From assembly GCA_947471745.1 (NCBI GenBank), contig CANJKZ010000774.1, forward strand, positions 4,968,501 to 5,032,500: DNA of 64,000 nt, read 5' to 3'. The DNA is from Closterium sp. Naga37s-1 (Eukaryota; Streptophyta; Zygnematophyceae; Desmidiales; Closteriaceae). The notes beneath the pieces were generated by a model. That model had not been told where the DNA came from. It did not search any database and saw only the letters and a program-made list of their open reading frames with translations. The position numbers and the translations under genes were made by a program. Shown here piece by piece: positions 31,094-43,023 of this stretch. Every line of letters begins with the position of its first letter. The stretch's first letter is position 1.

Positions 31094-34000
31094 ATGAATC
31101 CAAATCCTTACTACTTGCTGTTGCTCGTCCTTCTCTTCTCGATCCTTGCCTCGCTAAAGGCGGATCCGCTAGCGTCACTGAGGTCCTACTCTTCCCGTTC
31201 GACCAATGTAGCTGCACTGGTGGGACCCACATTACGGAAACTTCTGGATCTGCATGAAAGTACTCCCTCATCCTCATCCTCCTCTTCTATCGACCATCCG
31301 GATTTCGTCAGCAACGGGAACCAACCGCGATCACTCAAGACAGCCACGTCAGGACCCACATTGCGGAGCCTCCTCTTTTTGCGTGGAAATATCTTCAACC
31401 AGGCCTTCGGTCAATCAGCAACCGACACTCTGTCCACCAGCAGGGTCGGTACAGCGGATGGTGATGTTAACGGTGGTGCTGCTAGCGGTGGCGGTGTTAA
31501 CGGTGGTGCTGCTAACGGTGGTGCTGCTAATGGTGGTGCTGTTGCTGCTGGTGCTGATACTGTCGAAGGTGACACTAAAGGGGGCAGGAGTGACGGGGTC
31601 AGGGATCAACCTGACAATGCTTCAGAGGGCAGAACGGCGGAGGTGGTGGAGGAGGAAGAGGAGGGGGAGGGGGGGGGGGGATGCAGGTGGAGACAAGAAA
31701 GAGGCGGAAGACGACGAACCCAACACTGGGGAAGGGGTAGAGCAGGGCGGAGGAGATGGGGGCGAGAGAGAGGCGGAAGAGGAAGCAGGCGAACAAAGCT
31801 CAGCAGAGGAATCAGAGGAGGAAGAGAAACCTACACCTCTGGCTGACACTCCCGAAAAGCTGGACCAGTGGTTCAAATCTTGGCGGGAAAACACCAGCGC
31901 TGTTCTACCTCCAGGCTTTAAGGACGCCTCTTCTATGGAGGTTGTGGAGATAGACGATTGGCCGCCCGTACCCGTGCCTTCGCCGAACCTAGGGGTGGAG
32001 GTTCGGGTGGATCCGAGCCTGGATCCGAACGCCTGGCGCCCGTATCACGTTAAGGGAATGCCGCGTATAATCACAGTGTTTTCTGCAGAATGCTCTTCTT
32101 ATATGGACTGGCAGTCAGTAGCCATGGCTTACAGCTTCAAACGGTCAGGCCAGCCAGGGAAGCTCGTGCGGCTTCTGGCTTGTAACGAGGATGCTCTTAA
32201 GGGGTACAGAGGCTTGGACATTGCTCCAACAATGGTGGTCCCTAATTGGAGCCGCAGCCCTCGCACTGGTGACTGGTATCCTGCGATTAATAAACCAGTG
32301 GGGGTGAAATACTGGCTGGACAACAGTCCTGACGCGAATGACGTCGAGTGGGTGCTTATAATGGACGCGGATCAGCTTATAAGGAGGCCGGTGCTGCCCT
32401 GGGAGCTGGGGGCGGAGCGAGGCCACCCAGTGTCAGCGAATTACGGGTGAGAGTAGGTAACCGTGTTACATGTTGAATGTGAGACACTGCAAGATCTTCT
32501 CATCGCTCCTCCTGTGGCTCCCCTTGACTCCTCTTGACTTCTCTTGACTCCTGTTGACTCCTCTTGGCTCCACTTGGCTATTCTCTAGGCTCCTGATGTG
32601 CTCTGCTTTTACGTATCCCTGCTTAATTCCTCCTAACCTTCCTCTTTGCCCATCCCTCCTCCCTCTTCGATCGACCCTCCATTCTCCTCCTTCCCTCCTC
32701 CCTTCCCTCCTCCTTCTCTCTTCCCTTCCCTCTCTCCTTCCCTCTCCCCCTCACCAGCTACCTCAAAGGGTGTGACAACAGCTTCGGCGAGCTGCACATG
32801 AAAAACGCCACATATTGTGACAAGGTAAGCTCCTTTTTCCCTCCTCCTCCCTCTCTTCCCCTCCTCCTTCCTACACACAAATGCACGCACGCACATTCTT
32901 CCTCTCGCACTTTTCTCTCTCTGTACCACAACCCAACCACACCCGTGCGCAGGTGGGGGACTTCATTGTGATTCACGTGGAGGACTTGCGGCGCCTGGTG
33001 CCCATCTGGAGCGCCTAAGGAGTGCCATTTCCTCTCTTGTTCCCTCACTCTCTCCCTCCACATTCGACCGCATGCAACCACACCCAACCACTCCCAACCG
33101 CGCATAGGTGGGGGGCTACATTGTGATTCACGTGGAGGACTTGCGGCGTCTGGCGCCCCTCTGGAGCGCCAAGAGCGAGGAGGTGCGGGCAGACGTGGAG
33201 CACTACACCATCAACGCCACGGGGGACGTTCACGGTCAGAGGTGGATCAGCGAGATGTATGGCTACTCCTTTGGATCATCTGATGTGAGTGCCACTGCAT
33301 GTAGATCTGTTTGGATTACCTAGATTAGAGGTGGAATGGTGTGCAGCCACTGCCACGGGTTACATTCACGGGCAGAGGTGGATCAGCGAGATGTACGGCT
33401 ACTCCTGTGGCTCCTCCGATGTGAGTCGCAACCCTTGATGCGAGCACCCTTTGATGCGAGTGCCTCCGCGTGTAGAGCTCTTTGGCTGACCCAGTTCAGA
33501 GGTGGATTGGTGTGCAGCCATTGCCACGAGGGAGATTCGCGGGCAGAGGCAGTTGACCAAGATGTGCGACTACTCCTTCGGATCATCTCTACCATCTCTA
33601 TTATCATCCCTATGAGTGGTATGAACTCACCAATCCACTCCACTGTGTCTCCCCGCCCCCTTTTCCCTTTCCCAGGTGGGTCTAAAGCACATCATGATAG
33701 ACAGTGCTATGCTTTACCCAGGCTACGACCCTCCTAAAGGGGTCGATCCTAGAATGATCCACTACGGTTTAGAGCTCAAGGTGTTAGATTGGCAATGGGA
33801 CAAATCGGCCTACTATCGCCAGGACATGGTCAACACCTGCGGGCAGCATTTCCCCGACCCGCCGGAAATTTACGCGCTGCCCGGGAACCAGACGTATGAG
33901 GAACGGCGGCGGGATTTCATTGTGATTGAGTGTATGGCGGTGCTGAATCGGGCTTTAAGGGAGTTTCACAGGCTGAAGAGGGGGTGTCTGGTAGAGTGGG

Positions 34001-34902
34001 AGAGGGATGTGGGGATAATGGATTTGGGTGGGGCCTCACCAACAGTAATGGGTGAGTTGAGGGCTGATGTATGGGCTAGGGAGAGAGGGAGCGAGAAGGA
34101 GAGCGAGGGAGGGGGTGAGGGAGGGAGTGGAGGAGTGAGTGAAAATGGGGTTGAGGGTGGGAGTGCGAGTGGGGGTGGGAAAGAAGGGATTGCGGTGAAA
34201 GGAGGGGCTAGAAGGGGGATTAGAGTGCAGGGTGACTATATTGTGGATGTGACTGAAATGAAGGAACGAGCTGGGCTGGAAAGAGGATTTCTAGTGGTGA
34301 GAGAACCGAGAGAGGGAGCTCGGAAAAGGAAAGGAGTGAGAGGTGGTGCTGGGGAGGAGGGGAATATTCCTTCCGACGAAGACAGTGTTGCTTATGCTGA
34401 TTCAGCCACAAACGAGGGTGGAAGTGGGGATGGGGAGGAAGGGGATGGAGAAGGAGAGGGAGACAGCAAAGGAGAGGGAGAGGAGGCGGAAGAGCAAGAT
34501 AAACCAGGAGAGGGGGAGGGTAGGGAGGGGGCAGGTGTAGTTGTTAATGGTAGTACTTTGGGGATCGTTAATCACGGTAACCATGCAGGTATGAACCAAG
34601 GGAATGAGTGGAGGCGCTTTTTACAAGGCTATGGCTACAGGGCAGGTGGTCCTGGTGGTGGGGGTTCGAGGGCGGTGGCAGCAGGGGTGTGGGTGTGGAT
34701 GCATGAAGACCAGAGGTGGATGTACGTGGGGTGGTTTGCAGGTATGGTGTTACTGTTCATGGGTGTAACACTGCGGAATAAGAGGAAGCGGAGGGGTGCA
34801 AGGTTAACCAAAAATAATGCGTCAAGTGGGGACGATAGGGAGGGCAACGTGAGGAAACCAAAACGCGGTGCTGGTGGACTATCAAAGGATGTGCTTGTCT
34901 AA
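31094..34902 (+). CDS. SERGT1: Peptidyl-serine alpha-galactosyltransferase (SERGT1-like), with one frameshift
   Basis: Adds galactose to serine in hydroxyproline-rich (extensin-type) cell-wall glycoproteins in the secretory pathway (family knowledge, GT96). Exons 31094-32446, 32758-32824, 33108-33284, 33676-34902. Seen: signal peptide (YYLLLLVLLFSILASLKA); Asn/Gly/Ala and Glu-rich linker; catalytic region from ITVFSAECSSYMDWQSVAMA through TGDWYPAINKP, the metal-binding DAD (about residue 423), PWELGAERG, DNSFGELH, HVEDLRRLAPLWSAK, WISEMYGYSFG and YPGYDPPKGVDPRMIHYG; then an acidic, Gly-rich stretch and a C-terminal TM (YVGWFAGMVLLFMGVTL) with a basic tail. A 12-G run at 31669-31680 shifts frame by one base inside the linker; otherwise phases close to about 940 aa. 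A sequencing/assembly error there is the simplest view. Upstream and downstream copies of exon 3 lie in its introns. Confidence 0.9.
31669..31680 (+). other. 12-G homopolymer with apparent +1 frameshift
   Basis: The frame from ATG 31094 and the frame of the conserved catalytic region differ by one base across this run; eleven Gs would join them. Both flanks are acidic linker, so the exact point cannot matter for the catalytic domain. Confidence 0.75.
32953..33018 (+). pseudogene. Decayed upstream copy of SERGT1 exon 3
   Basis: CGCAG acceptor followed by GTGGGGGACTTCATTGTGATTCACGTGGAGG, nearly the same as the exon 3 start at 33108, but ending in TAA after WSA. Using it would truncate the enzyme. 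Confidence 0.85.
33350..33600 (+). repeat. Two extra copies of the 3' end of SERGT1 exon 3
   Basis: About 33358-33420 (RWISEMYGYSCGSSD then GTGAGT) and about 33527-33590 (degenerate) repeat the end of exon 3 (33225-33284). The first keeps an in-phase donor. Confidence 0.8.
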
Positions 34903-34932
34903 TGGAGAATGGTTTGTAAATTGCTTGATGGA

Positions 34933-35000
34933 CAATAAAAAGCAATGAATATTCATACAATATTGGTAAAAAACATACAATATTCATTGCTTTTTTATTG
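34933..35000. terminator. Inverted repeat with AATAAA on both strands downstream of SERGT1
   Basis: Arms about 34933-34954 and 34979-35000 (CAATAAAA.GCAATGAATATT and inverse) enclose a ~24-bp loop. Each arm carries an AATAAA-type polyadenylation hexamer on one strand. It lies 30 bp after the SERGT1 stop, so a 3'-end-processing role is plausible. Confidence 0.45.
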
Positions 35001-35070
35001 ACACTGGTAAAATTCACACAACACGTTTTGCCCACCACTTCCATACCGGTAACCATTGCTTGCACAGCTT

Positions 35071-35092
35071 GTGTGTGTGTGTATGTGTGTGT

Positions 35093-35185
<93 letters not shown>
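35071..35185 (-). repeat. LINE poly(A) tail adjoining an (AC)n tract
   Basis: Plus strand (GT)n (with two A interruptions) to 35133, then T52. Read on the minus strand it is the poly(A) tail at the 3' end of the LINE, followed by (AC)n. Confidence 0.85.
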
Positions 35186-35190
<5 letters not shown>

Positions 35191-35287
35191 ATTACATTAT
35201 CAAACGTTGATACATTCACTGTCATAACTGTAGCCTTGGAGGGCACATGCCTCGTTAAGGGAACGACGCATATCCCCCCTAACGCAT

Positions 35288-36351
35288 CTACGGTGGTTGA
35301 TGGAACGTGCGCAGATTGCGCCATATGGATAGGAAGTGAGCCGTCCACTTGGTTGGCCCCTCCGCCATGCAGATACCCTGAAATTGAGCCCTCTCGTCAG
35401 CCGCCACCTGGCTCCACCGATCAGATTTCCACCCATCAACATTCCCCTTTCTCGCCGACACCCTCACCCTCGATGCCAGCACCACTCTCGCATGCGTGAT
35501 GAAATCCAGCACAGCACAGCGCCCCACCTTCTTCCGTTTGAAACCAACGGCACGCCATGCAGCATCACACCTCGCCAGCCACACCTGGCGCAGCACTATT
35601 GCAATCAGCGTCATCTCCAGGAGAAGCCCGTCTCCGTGTCCACCCCCCCCATCAAACAGCAGGTCCCCTAATGAGTTCATGGGTCTGCCCGGATTCAACA
35701 GTTGCAGCGACCTCTTGAGCGCGCCGATTACCGGTTGTATGACCGGGCAGCTGAACAGACAGTGGGCGAGGGTTTCCTCTCCCCCGCAGTGTGCACAACA
35801 TATCCGATTCTTGAAAAACTCCAGCCTCCCCCCCACCTGGAGGTTCATACTGTGGACCCTGAGGATGACATCCCTCGCCTTGTGAGGGACACACACAGAA
35901 TCTCGAACTGTAATAGCCCTCTTCCAGTCTATCGCCTTTCCCCACTCCGTCTCCCACTCAGCCTGCCTCCATGAGCGCCCCGTTTCTTTCGTTAGTGCGG
36001 CTCGAACCTGACTCAGCGGGACCAGTAAGCCCCCAACAAACAGCCCAGTCTTAGTCAGCAGCTTCGTCTTCGGGTCGCCCACCGGCCCCACTAATTTGTT
36101 CTCCCGTACCACCACCGGCAGTACCCTACACGCCTCAAAGCACCCCTTAATAGGCCTCGCCATGGCCTCCAGCAGCCCCTCTTTGCCAAGAGACATTAGC
36201 ACTCCTTCGACTTTGCTCCCATCCACCCCCTTCACTTCCCACGGGTTGATGGTCGGTATCCCCTGGTTTATATACTTCACAAACTTCGAAGCATCTTGCA
36301 CTGCCTTCGCTGTTACCGGTTCCTCCACCAACACCTTCCACTCAGGCGGGA
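35288..36351 (-). pseudogene. LINE ORF2, C-terminal part (zf-RVT domain)
   Basis: Open for about 350 codons with the zf-RVT signature: VRDSVCVPHKARDVILRVHS, FFKNRICCAHCGGEETLAHCLFSCP, and IVLRQVWLARCDAAW. It is the natural continuation of the RT ORF ending at 37580, interrupted only by TRIM-1. Stop at 35288. Confidence 0.88.
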
Positions 36352-36356
36352 TGGCC

Positions 36357-37579
36357 TGTCAAATTAGGCTCATAACTCACTGCTTAGTTACCTAGGGTTT
36401 TGGCTAGGAAACGTGAGTATGGCGAGGAAGGTTTGGCAAAAGAGGATGATTGATTAGAAAGGAAGGTACAAGTAGGAGAAAGGGTGGGCAAGATGGTGCA
36501 CCACCAACAATAACAGTAACACTACACAGTAGCTATACTAGCAGGCAGTTATAAGAAATTTACAATTTCTAACACACCCCCTAACTGCCTGCAATAAAAG
36601 CCACGTGCAGAGACACCAGATCAGAGTAGCACAGTAGGTGTACGGTGGCAGAGGCACCGGTGGCAGGTGCAGCGGTGGTAGGTAGACTTCACTCCCGCCA
36701 CCCCCTCACCCTCCTCCCCCACTGCAGTAGGTGTGGCAGTAGGAGGCGGCTGTTGCTGTAACACGGGGAGGCGGCTGCTGCTGAAACGCGGGGAAGCGGC
36801 TGCTGCTGAAACACGGGGAGGCGGCTGCTGCTGAAACACGGGGAGGCGGCTGCTGCTGAAACACGTCCGCCATCCCCTCACCCTCCCCCCACAGCAGCAG
36901 GCGCAGCCGTGAGAGAGGAGGAGGCGTGGCGGCAGCTGCTGCTGCTGAAACACATCCGCCACCCCCTCACACCCTCTCCCCCCTCCCCCCCCCCCCTCAA
37001 ACTGCTGCACGCGGAGCAGGGAGATGGAGGAGAAGGGGGGGGGGGGGGGGGGGGGGAGCGGGGTATGAGCTGCGCGTGCGACTGCAGGGCGCGCGGGCAG
37101 GCAGAAACCGTCGCGCGCTCGAGGTGCGCGACGGGCAGGAACCGACGGGCAGCCGGGGCGCGCATTGGGCAGAAACCGACGCGCAGCTGGGGTGCGCATC
37201 GGGCAGAAACCGACGGGGCGGGCATCGGGCAGGCGCGCGACGGACAGGAACCGACGCTCGCCCTGGGAGCGCGACGGGCAGCTTGACGGACTGCGCCATA
37301 GCGGAAGCTAATGGTGGGCCCAAAGATGAAGGCTCTAGGAACGAGCATGCTCTAAATACCATGTCAAATTAGGCGCATAACTCACTGCTTAGTTACCTAG
37401 GGTTTTGGCTAGGAATCGTGAGTATGGCGAGGAAGGTTTGGCAAAAGAGGATGATTGATTAGAAAGGAAGGTACAAGTAGGAGAAAGGGTGGGCAAGATG
37501 GTGCACCACCAACAATAACAGTAACACTACACAGTAGCTACACTAGCAGGCAGTTATAAGAAATTTACAATTTCTAACA
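36357..37579 (-). mobile_element. TRIM-1: short non-autonomous LTR element inserted in LINE ORF2
   Basis: Two 218-bp LTRs (36357-36574 and 37362-37579) differing at about three sites, bounded TGTTAGAA...TTTGACA on the minus strand, with PBS TGGTATTTAGAGC after the 5' LTR and a GGGGGTG purine tract before the 3' LTR. The target duplication TGGCC (36352-36356, 37580-37584) is perfect. The 787-bp interior has no credible ORF: GC-rich repeats (a ~25-bp GCGGCTGCTGCTGAAACACGG unit at 36757-36860; GGGCAGAAACCGACG units at 37090-37260). Confidence 0.92.
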
Positions 37580-39605
37580 TGGCCATGTACGCCTTAACCG
37601 CCATAGAGGCCGCTTCCTCACTCCCGAACTCCAACTCCAACTCGAAAACCTCCTTCAGGGCTCTCCCCCCCCCCGGTTTGTCTGTGAGCAGGTCTTTTAT
37701 CTTCAGATTTAGCAGATCCTCCGTTCCTTTTTGCAGCCCAAACGGGCTCTCCCCCCGATGCATAATCCTCCGATTAAAACAAACCAGTTCATCCTCCACT
37801 TCCCACCTGTTCCTAGGTTCCGGCATCGACGCGAACGGAGACTTCCAGAATACTTTCATCGCCGCTTTCCACCTTTCACTTCCTTGTGCCCAACGCTTCT
37901 CTGCTGCAAGATGAGCGAACAATGTGGCCAAGCCTTGTGGGAAGCCCGCCGCCCTCTCTGCCAACCAACGACGTGTACCTTCTGGCTCACTCAGCAACTT
38001 CCCGATCCTGCGAATTGCCAACCCATCGAGGCAGAGCTTCGGGTCCAGCTGACCCAGTCCTCCATCTTTCCTCGGGAGGCGGGCCAGATACGCACTCCAC
38101 AAGATAAAACGTTTCTCCTCTGACGCCTCCCCCCCGGAAACGAAGGTGTGATACAACTTCCTGATCTTCTCCCACAACTGGTCAGGCGGCGAATATACCT
38201 GAGCCTGGAACATCATCACCGGTAAGACGTAACAGCTGACCACCGCCACTCTGGCTGTTGTAGTCAGATATTGCGTCTCCCACTTGCCTAACTCCTCCCG
38301 TATCCTCTCGTACGTTTTCTCCCAGGACGGACCAGCGTCACCACTCGGCGTGATCCACAACCCCAGAAGCCTCTCCGGCTCCTCATGTACAGCCCACTTG
38401 TTCGGGATTCCCGCCGGCGCCTGCTTGCCCCTGTTGCTACCCAAAGGCACCACCGCTGACTTACTGCAGTTAACCATCAGACCTGATTGTTTGCCGAAGG
38501 ACTCCAATAACGCCACCGACTCCCTCAATTGCTGCTCCCCTTTCAACAAGAACGAGGTGTCATCCGCGTAACCGACATAGGAAAGCGGCTCCGCACCTGA
38601 CTCCCCGACACCCAGCTTCTTGCGGCACGTCATCCGGCAGAGTGGCTCCAGGGCGCATAAGAACAGGTAAGGCGCCAGCGGGCACCCCTGTCTAACCCCC
38701 CTGCACATCTCCACCTTCTCGCTAAGCCATCCATTAACCAAGATCCTCGTACCCGCCCCCTCATGCAGGCCTCTGGTCCAACTAACGAAGCCCTTCGAGA
38801 CGCCCAGCTTCTCCAGGACGCAGAACAAGTAGTCCCACGACACCGTGTCATATGCTTTTTGAAAATCCACCAGCAGCATCAACCAGTCCTCCTTTCCACT
38901 GTTCGCCGCCTCAACCGCATCCGCAAGGCTTTTACCCGGAAGAAAGCCATGCTGCTCCTTCGACAGGACTCCCCCAAGCACCTTCTTCAATCTTGTGGCC
39001 ATCACCTTTGTGACCAGCTTATACATAACTGTCAGCAGCGTTATTGGCCGGTAGTTTCCCAGCTGATCTGTATGCCCCTTCTTGTGCAGGAGTACGGTCA
39101 CCGCAGACGACAGCTCCTCCGGCATCCTCGCCGTCTCTACAAACTGCTTAACAAACTGCATCACATGTGCCCCCAGCAGATCCCAATGCAGGATGAAAAA
39201 ATCCGCCGGAAGTCCATCTTGCCTTGGGGACTTCCCTTTGGGGAAACTCGCCAGCGCCTCTTTGACCTCTTGCTCCGACCATTCCGCGTCAAGCTGGGCC
39301 GCCTCTGCATCCGTAAGAGTCGGACCCTCCGAAAAGCCCCCCAATTCCACCTCCTCCTCCGCCGCAATCTCTTTGAAGGCCGCCCTGGAATATTCCGCCG
39401 CCGCCTCCAGGACCCTCTTCGTTCCCTGGTACAAAACCCCCTGGTGCGACAACTCCTGTATCTGCGTGCGCTTCTTGCGCATCTTGACCTTCACCGACAG
39501 GTACGGTGACGGAACCTCACCATCCATCTCCACCCGGATGCCGGCAAGGACCTGCAACCTCTCCTTGCAGCTCACTTGTAAGCCTCCAGATGCGCCTCTT
39601 TGCAA
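37580..39605 (-). pseudogene. LINE ORF2, reverse transcriptase part
   Basis: About 675 open codons with the LINE RT blocks in order: LGNYRPITLLTVMYKLVTKV, EQHGFLPGKSLADAV, LLVDFQKAYDTVSWDYL, RGVRQGCPLAPYLF, the catalytic YADD (VGYADDTSFLL), then a thumb-like region. The catalytic motifs are intact although the ORF is cut off from the endonuclease by stops upstream and from its C-terminus by TRIM-1 downstream. Confidence 0.9.
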
Positions 39606-40623
39606 ACCAGCTTGCTGTACGCCCGCTTGCCCGCTGGATGTCGCATCACCTTATGGCGGAGCAACTCTACCTCCTCCTCTAGGTGCGCCATCGTAGCCCT
39701 CACCCTCTTCCTCTATTCTCTCGTGTAAGCTCGCAGCCCAGCACTAAGCAGTTGATTTTTTTTGCCTAGCTCCATGTCCGCTTCACTCTCCAGTCTCTTA
39801 AGTATGTTCTCCGTCGTAGCTCTGACCCCCCTCCGTTTTGCCTGTTGCGCCTGCATCCTCCACAGGCCCGGTCCCTGAACAAGCGGGGAAGCCACCTCGA
39901 GCCCCACCTTGACTCCAAACTAATGGTCCGACAACCCTTTCGGTGCTTTAACATGCCGCGCCTCCGACAGTGCTCCCAACAGCGAGAGCGATACCAGCCC
40001 CTGGTCTATCCGCGTACTCGACTGCGTCGCCCTATCCCGGAATGTGTACTCCAGCCTGGACGGATGCAGCGTGCGGAAAGCATCACGGAGGTCCCAAGCT
40101 ACCCATTAACTTAAAAATCTCTGATTTTCTCTCCCCGAGCCCGACCGGGACGTCTTATACAGGTCCGGATCCTCCACCTGATTCAAATCTCCCATCAGAA
40201 CCAAGTGCGTCGACTGCGGCTGCGCCTGCACGAACTACGGGAAATGGTTGCCGAAGAAATCGCCCTGGTATACGGCTGCGCCGGTAAATACGCTGCTACA
40301 AGCCTGAAGGTGAGCCGCTCACTGACCACTGTCACACCAACGAGCCTCCCTGACGAATGGCGGACTGCATCTGTGAACTTCACTCCCTCCTTGAAAGACA
40401 GTATTGCCACCCATCCGGCATGTTCAGTATTACCTACACCCACCACCGCCGTCGGCTTAAGCTGAGTCCAAAAATTGTGGTCTTCCCCTACACGGGTATC
40501 TGTCAGCACCACCACATCAGCCGCTGATTGAATCCATTTCTTGTGTGTGGTTCTCTTGCCGTTGCTTCCGAGGCCGTTAACGTTGACCTCGCAAATGGTG
40601 AAATTGTGTTTGTTGTTACCCAT
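39606..40623 (-). pseudogene. LINE ORF2, endonuclease part with stops and frameshifts
   Basis: Starts MGNNKHNFTICEVNVNGLG at 40623, an apurinic-type endonuclease (EEP) N-terminus, with DTRVGED and LVAAYLPAQPYTR. The frame then shifts near 40250; the MGDLNQVEDPDL endonuclease block (near 40180) is in another frame behind a TAG. Further in-frame stops follow near 39930 and 39715. Not functional. Confidence 0.8.
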
Positions 40624-40791
40624 TAATCAACTTCGCGGGAGCCCCTTCGCATCCACGGGCTTGATACAAGAAAACGACATCTAACCAGCTCTTCTTATCC
40701 ATGGCAGAGATCTGCTCGGCAACTACATGCACTGCACTTCCAACTGGCTTCCACATGCTAACACCGCCTGTCCGGCTCCAAACCTCCGATC

Positions 40792-41292
40792 CTACAGGCC
40801 GTACTCCTTGCGAACGATGATAAACTTCATCTTCCCCTTGCTCACACGGCTGGCAGCCCCCCCCTTCAGGAGAGCGGTGCAGTGGTGCACAGACTTCACA
40901 TGAGCCTCCGCCTGGATGAAACTGGTGCCATGCGCCTTGACGAAGATCCAATCCTCCCGGCTTCCCCAGTTGACACCAACACCACACCAGGGTCGCGCAA
41001 TATCTTCTTCAGCCGCGCATCGAGCGACAGGGATGCAGCTGCTCACGCAAAGGGCGACAAAGCCATCAGCGAACCCGAGCGGGACCCCGACAGCCTGAAA
41101 AGCAAGGTAAGCGTGCAACTGTTTACCGTTGATCGCATGCAAGTGCAAAAGCGTCAGATTCCATTTGCCAATATTATCATGACGCTCCGTGACATAATCC
41201 TCATGAAATTTGGTCAGATGCATACCGGTGCAAAATTCACAAGAAAGCGACGGATAATGCGCAGGAAGCAGCTTGTGGTGCACCGAGTCATT
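40792..41292 (-). pseudogene. LINE ORF1, C-terminal part
   Basis: Continues ORF1 after the copia-3 insertion in the same frame: CEFCTGMHLTKFH (a possible zinc-knuckle variant), IGKWNLTLLHLHAI, and a basic C-terminus MKFIIVRKEYGL. Ends 168 bp before ORF2. Confidence 0.8.
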
Positions 41293-41652
41293 TGTTAGAA
41301 TATTGAAGGAATGAATGAGTGAACTAGCAAGCAGGTGGGTACAAGTAGGAAACCTAAAAGTGTTGTACCCTATATGAACTACCCCACTACAGCCTAGACA
41401 GAATATAGTATATAAGTTTGACACACCCCCATAGGCAAAGTGGGGGAGAACAAGAGGTCACAAGACCGGTCAAGAAAGACAAAGCAAGCTTAGGGTGGAT
41501 CACGACGTCACCACGCATTCTGAGCACAAGCAAATGGCCACAAGGCTAGTTCACATGCAGAGTTATATAAAGGAAAACAAGCAATACAGTGAACACAACC
41601 TAGCAAGTGTAAGCATGCAAGTATATGTATAGAGATCACAGTACAAGCAGAG

Positions 41653-43023
41653 TCAAGAAGTGAGCAAGTGAGGCCAAGTAGGCACAAGTCCTAGCATAGT
41701 ACAAAAACGCTGATGATCACAAGGCTGAAGTGCCTTGGTAAAGATATCAGCAGTGTTGGCCTGAGTGGCCACGTAAGAAAGACGAAGCTGACCACGCTGC
41801 TGCAACTCTCGAGCAAGGAAGTAGCGCAGAGCAATGTGCTTCGTTCTGTGCTCCAGTCTGTGCTCCTGACACAAGGCAAGCATGGCCTTGTTGTCGACGT
41901 ACAGAACTGAAGGAGAACGAGGCGCCTCTCCCAAGTCGGTCAGCAGGTAGGTGAGCCAGCGTAACTCTTGTGCAGCCATGGCCCCATCGTAGATCTCAGC
42001 CTCACAACTGGAGCTGAGAACAGAAGACGAGCGGGTAGACCGCCAAGAGACAGAGCCGGAGCCAAGGCTGAAGGTGTAACCCTGTGACGACCGCTGCGTA
42101 GCCAAGTCGTCAACCCAGGAAGCGTGTGCGTGACCAGTGAGGACAACTCGAGCCCGTCCTCCAAGCACGAGCCCCATGCCCGACGTACTGCACAAGTAGC
42201 GCAACACCCTCTTAGCTGCATCCATGTGCTCCTTCCTGTGTCTGCCAGGAGCGACATAGCGTGCTAGAATGCTAAGAGGGTAGGCAAGGTCAGGTCGAGT
42301 GCAGGTCATCAGGTACATGAGGCAGCCCACAAGCTCTGGATACGGGCCACTCGGCTCTACGGACTCGTCCGAAGGTGGAGCTGAGAGCGAGTGACCGGTA
42401 GGCAGAGGAGTGGACTGTGGCGAGGAGTACGTGAAGCCGAAGCGCTGAAGGACCTGCTGCACCATGTGTGACTGAGTCAAGGTAATGGTGCGCTGTGCTC
42501 TATCCCGGGTAATCCGCAAGCCAAGATAGCTTGTCAGCTCACCCAGGTCTGTGCACGTGTGTCTCTTCTGCAGCTCCGACTTCACGTGGGCGAGTGCCTC
42601 AGTGTCAGCAGTAGCGAAGACTAAGTCGTCTACGTACACGAGAACGTAGAACGGCGGTAGAGTGGTGTCGGTGCGTAGAAACAGCGACGGGTCAGCAGTG
42701 GAAGGAGCAAAACCAAGAGCAGCAAGAGTCGTCCTGAGCGTGTCGTGCCACTCACGGGGCGCCTGGCGGAGACCGTAGACTGGCCACCGGAGGCTCCATT
42801 GGGTACCTGCAGGAAACGACCCAGTGAAGCCAGGTGGGCGGCGCAGCCAGATCTCCTCGTGCAGGCTGCCCTGTAGGAAGGCTGTGCTGAAGTCAAGAGA
42901 GTGTAGCTCGTAGTCACGCTGAGCGGCGACATGCAGCAACACCCGAAGAGTGGTCATCGTCAGGGGTAGGGGAGAAGGTCTAGAAGAAGTCAACTCCCTG
43001 TCGCTGACTAAAGCCTCGTGCAA
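41653..43023 (-). pseudogene. copia-3 Pol, RT C-terminal part and RNase H
   Basis: Out of frame by one base with the preceding pol part. Contains LHSLDFSTAFLQGSLHEEIW, YGLRQAPREWHD, the catalytic YVDDLVFA, and RNase H blocks (GHAHASWVDDLATQRSS, SCEAEIYDG, YVDNKAMLAL, RTKHIALRYFLA). The first RNase H Asp of copia-4 (GHADASWADD) is His here (GHAHASWVDD), a further sign of decay. Confidence 0.88.
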
